Of a stretch of DNA of 64,000 nt, positions 8,544 to 16,129 are shown piece by piece. A program made the translations under genes and the position numbers. Below the pieces are notes generated by a model. It searched no databases. It was not told the DNA's origin and saw nothing but the letters and a program-made list of their open reading frames with translations. The stretch spans positions 1 to 64,000 of the IMG/VR virus record IMGVR_UViG_3300025133_000060; one strand, given 5' to 3'. Numbering within the stretch: position 1 is the first letter of the stretch; each line of letters starts with the position of its first letter. Origin of the DNA: a virus.

Positions 8544-8577
8544 CCTCGTGCATACTCCCCACCCCGTTTGCACGAGG
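8544..8577 (-). terminator. Perfect 9-bp inverted repeat after the MoxR-like gene
   Basis: CCTCGTGCA (8544-8552) pairs with TGCACGAGG (8569-8577) across a 16-nt loop, 10 bases past the stop of the MoxR-like gene. A second overlapping pair, GGGGAGT (8522-8528) and ACTCCCC (8554-8560), could form instead. No T-run follows, so a terminator or RNA-processing role is only a guess; an operator is also possible. Confidence 0.45.
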
Positions 8578-8587
8578 CTTGTGAGTT

Positions 8588-9763
8588 TCAGTAGTCGCTC
8601 AAGCGAGCCCTTGCGGCGGTCTTGATGACATCGACTTCATGGGGTTGGTATCGACCAATCATCACATACTCGACAATCTCGGTCATATTCAAATCCTCTG
8701 ATGCTGACATCATATCCACAAGCATTCTTGTTGATGTGTCGGACTCAAGGTCGTGAGCATTCTTCAAGCGGCGAAGGTCGTTGGCTAATTGCACGAACTG
8801 GCGAGAGAGGGATGGGTTTTGCACACCGCTCTGTTCTTGAATAACTCTCATCTCCGAACCTTCGGGCAAGTAGCCACATTCAAGTGCCATACCGAATCTG
8901 TCGAGGGTTGCTTGGTTGAGGTCTTGGCCACCGGAGTAGCCTTCGATTGGGTTCATGGTTGCGAATGTTCTGAAATCCTCATGAGCGACAATGACTTCAT
9001 TGTTGTTCTGTGGAATCATCAAGCGACCGGAGTCGCCAACGGCGTTCCATGCGGTCATAATCTCTGGGCGAGCATGGCGGAACTCATCGAAGATGAGGAT
9101 GCAACCTTCACGCATAGCGGTTGGGAGGACACCATCAATCCAAACGATTTTACCGTCAACGAGTGTGTTGTAGCCAATGAATGACTCTTCGGTGAATCCT
9201 TCTGAACAGTTAATGCGAATGACTGGAATACCGACTTCTGATGCCCATGCAAGGACTCCCATTGTTTTACCGCATCCTTTGGGTCCGTTCAAGGACACAT
9301 TGAAATTGCGCTTGAATGCGATGGATAGTAATCGCATCTCGTTCTTTTCGCTCTCAACATAGCCAAGTGTTCCGGCTTTGTGAATGTAGGCTTGAGCCGC
9401 ATCGGTGTATTCATCGGATTGTCGGCGGCGGATTCCGTAATAGAATCCATCATCGGTTGTCTGTGGTGTAGTGGTGTTCGGCGACACATTGGTTGTGGCA
9501 TTCATTCCACCAACGGCGTTTCCAGCAAGAAGTGATTCGACCAGAACCTTAGTCCATACATATTTGTCTTTACCAATCGTCATGCGAGTGATTCCCGCTG
9601 ATTCCATTCTTGCGGAATTGAACGCATTGGACTTTAGTGAAGTGATAGATGTTGAACCACCCTCACTCTCAATCAGTTCCAATACTGCGTTCAGATACGC
9701 ATCTTCTGTCATTTGTCCACCGTTGAGTTCAACGGCATCTCTCATATTCTCTATTAGTCCCAT
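8588..9763 (-). CDS. MoxR/CobS-like AAA+ ATPase
   Basis: 391 residues. Walker A GPKGCGKT near residue 160, Walker B 'CILIFDEFRHA' near 224, then 'TFATMNPIEGYSGGQDLNQA' with the MoxR-type sensor Asn, and 'LDRFGM' holding the arginine finger. The N-terminal 100 residues look like a small winged-helix-type domain with a Thr/Asn-rich linker. MoxR/CobS ATPases act with a vWA/CobT partner, present at 5073-7346. The start at 9763 is preceded by a strong Shine-Dalgarno AAAGGAGATATG, unusual here, and the TATA box lies about 75 nt upstream, so this mRNA has a leader. Confidence 0.85.
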   Translation of the reverse strand: MGLIENMRDAVELNGGQMTEDAYLNAVLELIESEGGSTSITSLKSNAFNSARMESAGITRMTIGKDKYVWTKVLVESLLAGNAVGGMNATTNVSPNTTTPQTTDDGFYYGIRRRQSDEYTDAAQAYIHKAGTLGYVESEKNEMRLLSIAFKRNFNVSLNGPKGCGKTMGVLAWASEVGIPVIRINCSEGFTEESFIGYNTLVDGKIVWIDGVLPTAMREGCILIFDEFRHARPEIMTAWNAVGDSGRLMIPQNNNEVIVAHEDFRTFATMNPIEGYSGGQDLNQATLDRFGMALECGYLPEGSEMRVIQEQSGVQNPSLSRQFVQLANDLRRLKNAHDLESDTSTRMLVDMMSASEDLNMTEIVEYVMIGRYQPHEVDVIKTAARARLSDY

Positions 9764-9765
9764 GT

Positions 9766-9780
9766 TTTCATATCTCCTTT
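9766..9780 (-). promoter_or_regulatory. Strong Shine-Dalgarno of the MoxR-like gene
   Basis: Minus-strand AAAGGAGATATGAAAAC just before ATG 9763. It marks a leadered transcript, unlike the leaderless first genes elsewhere. Confidence 0.65.
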
Positions 9781-9834
9781 TTTTGGTTATGGCGGGTTAT
9801 CTCGTGCCGCACTAATCTATCCGAAGTCGGAATC

Positions 9835-9845
9835 TGATATAAGCC
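9835..9845 (-). promoter_or_regulatory. TATA-like box upstream of the MoxR-like gene
   Basis: Minus-strand GGCTTATATCA about 75 nt before the start at 9763; a transcript starting 25 nt on would carry a leader of about 50 nt with a Shine-Dalgarno. Confidence 0.45.
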
Positions 9846-9869
9846 TTTCCACTTAGAGAACTAAAGTAT

Positions 9870-10382
9870 TCATACTTCTAAGGGTATGTTATTGATTCGC
9901 AAATAAGTCAACAAGTGTCGGTCAGTCCATGCTTTGAGGCCTGACGATTGTTCTCGTTTGAGAACTTTTTGTGTGGTCTCGTGGATGAGAAGTCGCTCAT
10001 CCTCTCCCCAATCATTCCAGTCTCGAACTAATTCGCATATCTCACGCACGAGTGTATAACAAAGGGGGTCATCATCCTCTCCCCAGATTGCCTTCTCCAG
10101 ATTGCTGATGAACTGGCTCACCTTGTCCGAACGAATCATTAAGGCATATCCTTCGGCCACCTTTGACCATTCGGCTTTGTCTCGCTTCAATTCACTATAC
10201 AACAGGTTGCGATGATACGAGAGGCCACCGAGATGCGTTCCGAATATCGCACGAGCCTCGTGGTGGGTGAGGCCACATGAATCTCGGAGAAGGCGGTATG
10301 CCTTGCGCCAATCACTTAACTGGGTCAAACAAACCAATCTCCCATTGTTGACTGACTCATTCCGGCTCTCGCTTGTTCCCAC
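9870..10382 (-). CDS. Hypothetical alpha-helical protein, up to 170 aa
   Basis: The frame opens with GTG at 10382 inside the polymerase gene. A TTG near 10337 would reduce the overlap and is equally possible, so the first 15 residues are uncertain. The product is helical with a segment 'HHEARAIFGTHLGGLSYHRN' and many Trp and acidic residues near the C-terminus. It follows PolB in the same operon. I recognise no family; a replication accessory role is inferred only from position. Confidence 0.6.
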   Translation of the reverse strand: MGTSESRNESVNNGRLVCLTQLSDWRKAYRLLRDSCGLTHHEARAIFGTHLGGLSYHRNLLYSELKRDKAEWSKVAEGYALMIRSDKVSQFISNLEKAIWGEDDDPLCYTLVREICELVRDWNDWGEDERLLIHETTQKVLKREQSSGLKAWTDRHLLTYLRINNIPLEV

Positions 10383-13021
10383 GATGTTCCGAGCGCACCA
10401 AGAATCTGTTTGAAAGAATTGGAATTGACGAAGAACTTCTCAATCGCTCCCACCCTATCGACCACGATACCATACTCGGCTGGGTCATCTCCCCACTCAA
10501 TTGCCACGAGTCGGTTCGGTGGGATTCCATTCTTGGTCGCAGAGGCCATGAATATCACCGGCTTATCACCGAGCGTGAATGATGTGTTCAGATGTTTGTT
10601 TGACCACATCGCCGACCGATGCGCTTGAGTTCCAGATGTTTTCACTCCCATCGGTTGGCCGTAATCTCCATCGGTTGTCAAGGTTGGGTCGAGCATATCG
10701 GATTCGATAGAGCGAATCAACAGATTGATGTCAGTTCGGGAATCGCCATCCAGTATAGATTTGAACAATCGCTCTTGAGCCGACTTGACAACCTGCGGCG
10801 AACTCGACCGGCGCATCTCCACACCTCTGAATCCATGATGTCCATCAAAGTCAACATAGGCATATCGCTTCTTGACTCCCCATTGAAAGTAGCGAGCATA
10901 GAAGGCATCGGGTTTGACTCTAAAGAACTCATTCTTGGGAACCCCAAGAGTAGTCTGCACGAACTCATCAAATGATGCGTTGAGAATCTCGGTCAAAATG
11001 TTCGCACAGGAATAGATGTCTGATGGTGTGAATGGTCGCACTTTGGATTCGGCTTCATCGTGGTTCTCAATTATCGTCTTGCACGAATCTGTGTCTTGAT
11101 AGAGAGTCTTGAATCGGAGTCGCACCGCATCCGCATCACCTTCGACATGAGATGGGAGTCTATCAATGTTTTGGTCTATCAATGGTTGTGGGTCGGGATA
11201 GACACCATCCTGTGTGAAAATTAGTGTGGCTCGATTGATGATTGATTTATTCCAATCGTTGTGGCGGCGAGCGATGTCGGTTATATCGGAGCCAATCTCA
11301 CCATCGACCAGTCGGAATGGTCGGCCAGATGTTTTGTCGGTTTGACCAGAACCAAGAACTCCATACCACGAGTTCATGTTCTCCTTCATCACCCGTTGGC
11401 GTTGGTTGAGTCGATTGCCAAGTTCGTCATTCCCAGATTTGTATGCTTCGGCCATATCGCCCCTCACTCGCTCTCGCTCGGTTGCGAGCCCACGAAGGAT
11501 GCTTGGCATCAATCCCTCGATGTCTTGGCGATAGATGCGACCCAATGGAGTCCGAGCGACAGGGAATGGGAATCCGTCAGGATAATCCTCTTCACGCACC
11601 TTCGTGCTTGGGTCGGCATTACAAGTGATGATGACCGATGGATATTCCATCGAGTTATCCAGTTCAAACGCATTCTGCCATAGACCTGACGGTGCATCCA
11701 TCACATACCCACCGGATTCAATTCCGCCGGTCGCCAATCTGGAGCGAACTGTATCGAGCGATGGCATCACGGCATCCCTGTCTTGGAGCAAATGACCCAT
11801 CATATCCTCAATGAGCATCATGTTCGAGTGCGCCGAATGGAGTGTGGAATTGTGGAATCCGACTTTCATCTGATAGAATGAGAGCAGGTCGAGTTTATCC
11901 ATGCACCGATGAGCCACGACATTATCCCAGATATTGTAAATCACCAACATCATCGGGTCGTTCGCCATCATCTGCTTGATTGATGTGCGAGGAACTTTGC
12001 CATAGCCGAGTGTTGATTGACCCATCCATGCGAGCGATGCGGCTCCTGTTGTTGCGGCGGCTCCCTGAACCTGCTCGGCATAGACTCGCTTTGTATCGAA
12101 TGACGGCATGAGTCCTTTGTGTCGGGTGAATAATTTTGGATAGGTCGCCCATACTGGAACATTCCCTCGATGTTCTCGCTCCATCGCTCGGCGTTGATTG
12201 ACGCATCGGTTCTTCACATACGGGTTGTCATAGTTCAGAATGTTCTGACCAGCGATAACATCGGGGTCATACTTCTTGATGACTCTCTCGAACCACCAAA
12301 GCAATCCAGCCTCACGCTCGATGTCATCCTCGCCTTCGATGTTGTGAACATGGATGCGCTCGGCCACGAGTGGTGGGATTGGGTTATCATGCTCAACAAC
12401 GGACTCCAGAGCGACCTGTGAGGCCATGAATCGTCTGACTTGTCTTTCACTTGTGTGGCGGATTGTTGCACACTCATGGGTGTCTGTGCGTTCATCATAG
12501 ATGGCTATCGACACAATCGGTTCGGGTGTTCCATTCATGTCGAGGGAGTCGGCGGTCTCTATGTCATAATAGAGAGCATTCAATTTGAAATCTGAAATGT
12601 CGTGATTGGATTTGTGGATTTCAATCGGTCGCAGAACTGTCGACTTCGTGAGAAGTTCAGTATCGACTTCGATAACCGCACCCCAGCCTGCAATCCAGCG
12701 CACCAGATTCGGCCAAGACACATCAGCACAATAATGAGGAAAAAAGAACTCACGGATTTCACGAATGTGGGATGGCTTATCCACTCGGATTTCAAAAAGT
12801 AAATCTCCTTCGACCGATGTGAACTTGGATGGTTTAATGCTCTTGACTTGCTTCGGGAGAATCATTCCCTTCGGATTCTTTTCAGTCCAGAAGCGTGGTT
12901 GAATGTTGCGAACCAACAGGTTGTGGGATTGCCCATCGAGTGCCTTGCATCGAATCTCGGTGAGCAGTTCGGGGTTCTCGTGATAGTCGAGAGCGATAAT
13001 CAAAAGAGGTTCTTTAGCCAT
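10325..13021 (-). CDS. polB: Family B DNA polymerase with PIP box
   Basis: 898 residues with a full set of motifs. Exonuclease: ExoI 'YYDIETADS' near 150, ExoII 'AGQNILNYDNPYVKNR', ExoIII 'YNIWDNVV'. Polymerase: motif A 'DNSMEYPSVI' near 453, motif B 'KENMNSWYG' near 547, motif C 'YQDTDS' near 640. It should therefore replicate the viral genome with proofreading. The very end, QSTMGDWFV, matches the PCNA-interacting consensus QxxhxxWF, linking it to the clamp encoded at 18425. The start ATG 13021 has a Shine-Dalgarno AAGGAG and overlaps the upstream gene. Confidence 0.97.
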   Translation of the reverse strand: MAKEPLLIIALDYHENPELLTEIRCKALDGQSHNLLVRNIQPRFWTEKNPKGMILPKQVKSIKPSKFTSVEGDLLFEIRVDKPSHIREIREFFFPHYCADVSWPNLVRWIAGWGAVIEVDTELLTKSTVLRPIEIHKSNHDISDFKLNALYYDIETADSLDMNGTPEPIVSIAIYDERTDTHECATIRHTSERQVRRFMASQVALESVVEHDNPIPPLVAERIHVHNIEGEDDIEREAGLLWWFERVIKKYDPDVIAGQNILNYDNPYVKNRCVNQRRAMEREHRGNVPVWATYPKLFTRHKGLMPSFDTKRVYAEQVQGAAATTGAASLAWMGQSTLGYGKVPRTSIKQMMANDPMMLVIYNIWDNVVAHRCMDKLDLLSFYQMKVGFHNSTLHSAHSNMMLIEDMMGHLLQDRDAVMPSLDTVRSRLATGGIESGGYVMDAPSGLWQNAFELDNSMEYPSVIITCNADPSTKVREEDYPDGFPFPVARTPLGRIYRQDIEGLMPSILRGLATERERVRGDMAEAYKSGNDELGNRLNQRQRVMKENMNSWYGVLGSGQTDKTSGRPFRLVDGEIGSDITDIARRHNDWNKSIINRATLIFTQDGVYPDPQPLIDQNIDRLPSHVEGDADAVRLRFKTLYQDTDSCKTIIENHDEAESKVRPFTPSDIYSCANILTEILNASFDEFVQTTLGVPKNEFFRVKPDAFYARYFQWGVKKRYAYVDFDGHHGFRGVEMRRSSSPQVVKSAQERLFKSILDGDSRTDINLLIRSIESDMLDPTLTTDGDYGQPMGVKTSGTQAHRSAMWSNKHLNTSFTLGDKPVIFMASATKNGIPPNRLVAIEWGDDPAEYGIVVDRVGAIEKFFVNSNSFKQILGALGTSWEQARAGMSQSTMGDWFV

Positions 13022-13287
13022 GCCAACAATCTCCTTATGACCCCCACCTTTTTGATTGGGTTGCAGGTATGAACAACCGCATCAACGGCTCTAAGACGAA
13101 CCAATGCGGCGGTGAGATAGATGGCTAAGTCGAGAACCTCTTCAAGCCCCATCTCCGCCCATGAATCAGCGGGAGTTCCCCACGACCGAGTATCATCCAT
13201 CACTCGGATTCCATGTCCATATCGGTCTCGGCCAATATCCAATCGAGCCTGAATCAATTCGAGAATCTCGTCATTGTCATCCATCAT
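13000..13287 (-). CDS. Small helical protein, MazG-like, 95 aa
   Basis: ATGATG at 13287 overlaps the RFC-S stop. The pattern 'RYGHGIRV', 'WAEMGLEEVLDLAIYLTAAL' resembles phage proteins of the all-alpha NTP pyrophosphohydrolase (MazG-like) group, in which the EE-LD helix binds metal. One of the expected metal-binding helices is hard to see in so short a protein, so catalytic function is uncertain. It sits between clamp loader and polymerase, where a dNTP-pool enzyme would make sense. Confidence 0.6.
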   Translation of the reverse strand: MMDDNDEILELIQARLDIGRDRYGHGIRVMDDTRSWGTPADSWAEMGLEEVLDLAIYLTAALVRLRAVDAVVHTCNPIKKVGVIRRLLAWLKNLF

Positions 13288-14306
13288 GTTTTCAATCTCC
13301 TTAACCAAGCCTTGACGGTGAGAATGTCATCCTGTGAGATTGACGCATGATGAAGTGCATCACCAATCGAACTGAAAATTGAACGCTGAATTGACACCGG
13401 CATCGACCTATCTTCTGCTGTCGCTCTGAATATCGAATCCAATATGTCGCTGCCAGAGAATCCCTGTTCTGCCAGATTCTCGATTTGCTTATCCATCCGT
13501 CTGGCCAATTGTCGATATTGCTCTGGGTCGGATTCTTGAGAACACTTGAATGCGGTTTGTAGCAATCGGACTCTCGCCTTCGGGCTCAATTCTGCAACGA
13601 CATCATCGACATCATCAATCGTGGCGGTTGTTGGAACTCTCGTGGTGGCGAATAGAATGTTGAGTGCTTTACGCATGGAGCCACGAGCGACAAGGCCGAT
13701 TCTCTCGATAGCCTGTGGTTCAATATCCAGATTCTCCTTCTCGGCCACATTGGTCAAAGCAAATGTGATGTCGACCTTTGGGATTGGTCGGAATCGAGTA
13801 TCGGAGAACGCACATCTATCCTTTACTGGGTCAATCAATTTGTGAGGATAATTGCACGACAGAATGAACCGAGTCGTTTTGGAATGAATCTCCATGATTC
13901 GGCGGAGAGCAGATTGAGCATCGGGTGTCAGGTTGTCGCATTCGTCAAGGAACACCACATTGAATGGTATCGCACGAGTCTCCCCATTGACCAGATATGA
14001 ACCGATAACACCACGCCGAGCAAAGTCCTTGACCTTCGTGCGGATGATATTGATTGACCGTTCATCGGATGCGTTCAATTCAACAAAGTTTGCATCCCAA
14101 TCATCTCCGAACATCGAACGCATCAATGCCATCGCCGCCGATGTCTTGCCGACTCCAGCGGGTCCGGCAAACATCAGATGAGGGAATCCGGCATCCGCAC
14201 CAGATTGGTGCAAATCCTTGACCATGAACTTCAAGCGGTCGATGATGTGGTCTTGGCCAATAACATCATCAAGAACGAGTGGCCTATACGATTCCGCCCA
14301 TAGCAT
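13284..14306 (-). CDS. Replication factor C small subunit (clamp loader)
   Basis: 340 residues from ATG 14306, chosen because it is 31 nt from the TATA box; a frame to 14327 would enter the promoter. It starts MLWAESYRPLVLDDVIGQD, the RFC signature. Walker A GPAGVGKT (48-55), Walker B 'VVFLDECDN', sensor 1 'FILSCNYPHKLI'. The arginine-finger SRC motif of RFC-S reads DRC here (PVKDRCAF). It would form the AAA+ pentamer that loads the PCNA-like clamp, with the RFC-L-like protein at 7420. First gene of the operon RFC-S, MazG-like, PolB, unknown. Confidence 0.95.
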   Translation of the reverse strand: MLWAESYRPLVLDDVIGQDHIIDRLKFMVKDLHQSGADAGFPHLMFAGPAGVGKTSAAMALMRSMFGDDWDANFVELNASDERSINIIRTKVKDFARRGVIGSYLVNGETRAIPFNVVFLDECDNLTPDAQSALRRIMEIHSKTTRFILSCNYPHKLIDPVKDRCAFSDTRFRPIPKVDITFALTNVAEKENLDIEPQAIERIGLVARGSMRKALNILFATTRVPTTATIDDVDDVVAELSPKARVRLLQTAFKCSQESDPEQYRQLARRMDKQIENLAEQGFSGSDILDSIFRATAEDRSMPVSIQRSIFSSIGDALHHASISQDDILTVKAWLRRLKT

Positions 14307-14320
14307 GATTGAAGGGTGAA

Positions 14321-14336
14321 CCCCCACCCTTATGAA
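14321..14336 (-). promoter_or_regulatory. TATA box of the RFC-S/PolB operon
   Basis: Minus-strand TTCATAAGGGTGGGG, 31 nt before ATG 14306, identical to the PCNA box. Confidence 0.75.
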
Positions 14337-14342
14337 TCAGTT

Positions 14343-14633
14343 TCAATATGTGCGAATATATGAGAGGCGGCGGTGGAATACACTAACCGGATAACACAGT
14401 ATGGTTTCCAGACACTTTTTGCAGAATAGCCCCTTCTCAACCCATTCATCGAACTCATCTGGGGATGGTGTATCTAATCGAATAATATCGCTCACTTCTC
14501 CGACTTTGCCGATTGAGCAACGGTCAGCCCAAGTGTGAACACTACCAAAATTGATGATTCCATAGTGGATTTTACCTCTTGGCGTTGTTCGATAAAAAGC
14601 ATGGCGGTCGGATTGGTGGCTCATAGTAATCAT
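14343..14633 (-). CDS. Small Cys-containing protein, 96 aa
   Basis: ATG at 14633 or 14624; both follow the stop of the upstream gene at 14635. Contains 'TWADRCSIGKV' and 'LFCKKCLETI', a possible split zinc site, and a basic C-terminus (FHRRLSYIRTY). Third gene of the small operon starting at 15197. No family recognised. Confidence 0.65.
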   Translation of the reverse strand: MITMSHQSDRHAFYRTTPRGKIHYGIINFGSVHTWADRCSIGKVGEVSDIIRLDTPSPDEFDEWVEKGLFCKKCLETILCYPVSVFHRRLSYIRTY

Positions 14634-14634
14634 C

Positions 14635-14790
14635 TCAAAGGTTGTTGGCGGCGAATACTGCACCTTCATAATCGTCAGCCCCATTTATCCATGCGAAGCA
14701 GATTTCACAATCCGCATCCACGCATTCATCAAGGTGTTTTTTCATAGCAGGGCATTCGTCAAAGGTTTCGTTTTTACAGCAATTGCACAT
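14635..14790 (-). CDS. Cys-rich miniprotein, 51 aa
   Basis: Starts MCNCCKNETF at 14790 with a Shine-Dalgarno-like CCGGAG. It has seven Cys in the first 41 residues, arranged CxCC, C, C, CxxC ('DADCEICFAW'), with His in between, so it likely folds around one or two zinc ions. Coupled to the genes before and after. Function unknown; viral miniproteins of this kind often bind host proteins. Confidence 0.7.
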   Translation of the reverse strand: MCNCCKNETFDECPAMKKHLDECVDADCEICFAWINGADDYEGAVFAANNL

Positions 14791-14810
14791 ATCATCATCT
14801 CCGGTTTTGT

Positions 14811-15197
14811 TCAGTTTTGGGTGAATGGGTTGAAGGGTTCGTTGCGGCCCTGTGTCTGTCCGTTGTTGTTGCGGAGAACAGTCTTGAGAACTGTGCCGGT
14901 CATGTCGACCAGAACATCGGTGCGGCTGACGGAGAGGTTGAAGGTTTGGGTTGCTCGGCGGAGATAGATTGTGCGAACTTGTCCGTTGCGAACGATGGCG
15001 ACAACACAGTCGCCGTTGGATTCGTTGCCCCATGCTTGGTTGCGTTGTCCGTTAAGGCGGTGAGCGATGATTCCAATCGACTTGTTGCCATACTTTGCAC
15101 AGGCTGAAGCGATTGCGGAATTGACCTTTTGTGCTTCTTCGCCAACGAGTCTTTCGTCTGCTCGCTGAAGTGCGTGGAGGTTCGCCTTTGTCGCCAT
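14811..15197 (-). CDS. Hypothetical protein, 128 aa, CCGAAG promoter group
   Basis: Start MATKANLHALQ at ATG 15197, 30 nt from the TATA box; the frame extends upstream only through the promoter. An N-terminal helical half (QRADERLVGEEAQKVNSAIA) precedes a beta-rich half with 'DCVVAIVRNGQVRTIYLRR', 'LSVSRTDVLVDM' and a Gln/Asn-rich tail. No family recognised. First gene of a unit with two Cys-rich small proteins. Confidence 0.75.
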   Translation of the reverse strand: MATKANLHALQRADERLVGEEAQKVNSAIASACAKYGNKSIGIIAHRLNGQRNQAWGNESNGDCVVAIVRNGQVRTIYLRRATQTFNLSVSRTDVLVDMTGTVLKTVLRNNNGQTQGRNEPFNPFTQN

Positions 15198-15215
15198 GTT
15201 TAGTGCTGGAGGTTT

Positions 15216-15250
15216 CCCCCTATAAAGGCTTCGCAATATCAATGCTATTG
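15216..15250 (-). promoter_or_regulatory. Promoter with upstream CCGAAG-type element
   Basis: Minus strand: AGCATTGATATTGCGAAG, then CCTTTATAGGGGG, then 30 nt to ATG 15197. Preceded by GGGAACAAT, shared with the copies near 26500 and 52555. Confidence 0.8.
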
Positions 15251-15298
15251 TTCCCTCAAATCGGTGTTTTTCGCATCGCCACGAGTCTGTTCTGGTGT

Positions 15299-16129
15299 TC
15301 ACTTTTCGACCAATTTTCGCACCTTTGCGGCGAATGAAAGTGTCCGAGTTCTTGCCAGTCGGAGATAGTCATCGTTCGGGCATATCGAATCCAATATCTT
15401 CTGCTTGTGTTCTGTCGACAGATTCAATTCCAGCGAATCCAAAACGAGAACCGAATCCGGCAATCCTGTCTGGAACTTCTGGGAGAATCCATTGACGGCG
15501 GCGACTTTGGTTCCAGCACAAACACCCCACAATGCACCATGATATGATGACGATAGCACAATCTCCGATGCAACAATCTCACGGATGATGTCGGCAACCG
15601 GACCCTGCATTTTGACTTCATTCCAATCGGGGGGTCGGTTCGGATAACTGAATCTGAATCTATCCTCTCGATGTTGAACGGCCAAGACTTCGTTGAAGGT
15701 TGAACGCTTCACCATTGATGTTGCATCCCTGTCAAATAGTGGGTGCATGATACTCACACATGGAACCCACTTCGGGTCGATTCGACAATCACGGATTCCA
15801 ACCAAGTCGGCTTTGTCAATCAAAGCCTGACCGAATGAAGGGAGTGAATCATCATCGACTCCATGCCGATTCCGACCGATACCCCAAAGCGTGAGCGACT
15901 TCAAATCGGATTGGATGAGATGCTTCATGAACGGGGCGAAGTCATCATAGAGCAAACCGCCACCACCGAGAATCACATCTGCATTCCGTAGGTTCACCCA
16001 TTGAACATCGACAATATCAATCGTCTTGAAATCCTTAAGCCACTTTGGAAAATATAATTTAGGATTCGAGGCCATGTCGCCAGCGTTGTCATTATCTCGC
16101 CGATGGATGATGTATTTGCGACTCAACAA
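15299..16129 (-). CDS. Polysaccharide pyruvyl transferase-like protein
   Basis: 276 residues. It shows the family pattern: 'NAGDMASNP' near the start, 'DVILGGGGLLYDDFAPFMKH', 'LWGIGRNRHG', 'DLVGIRD', and the C-terminal 'VLSSSYHGALWGVCAG' holding the conserved S-YHG motif. Enzymes of this family (CsaB and relatives) transfer pyruvyl groups to sugars of surface glycans. Start is TTG 16129, after GGAGA, overlapping the Hef stop. It is the last gene of the clamp/primase/Hef operon, an odd place for a glycan enzyme. It may decorate virion glycans together with the glycosyltransferase at 51017, or alter the host surface. Confidence 0.8.
   Translation of the reverse strand: MLSRKYIIHRRDNDNAGDMASNPKLYFPKWLKDFKTIDIVDVQWVNLRNADVILGGGGLLYDDFAPFMKHLIQSDLKSLTLWGIGRNRHGVDDDSLPSFGQALIDKADLVGIRDCRIDPKWVPCVSIMHPLFDRDATSMVKRSTFNEVLAVQHREDRFRFSYPNRPPDWNEVKMQGPVADIIREIVASEIVLSSSYHGALWGVCAGTKVAAVNGFSQKFQTGLPDSVLVLDSLELNLSTEHKQKILDSICPNDDYLRLARTRTLSFAAKVRKLVEK

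Noticed and set aside
14791-15033. Extension of the 51-aa Cys-rich frame to 15033
   Set aside because: The extension is antisense-frame reading within the 128-aa gene; the Shine-Dalgarno supports ATG 14790.
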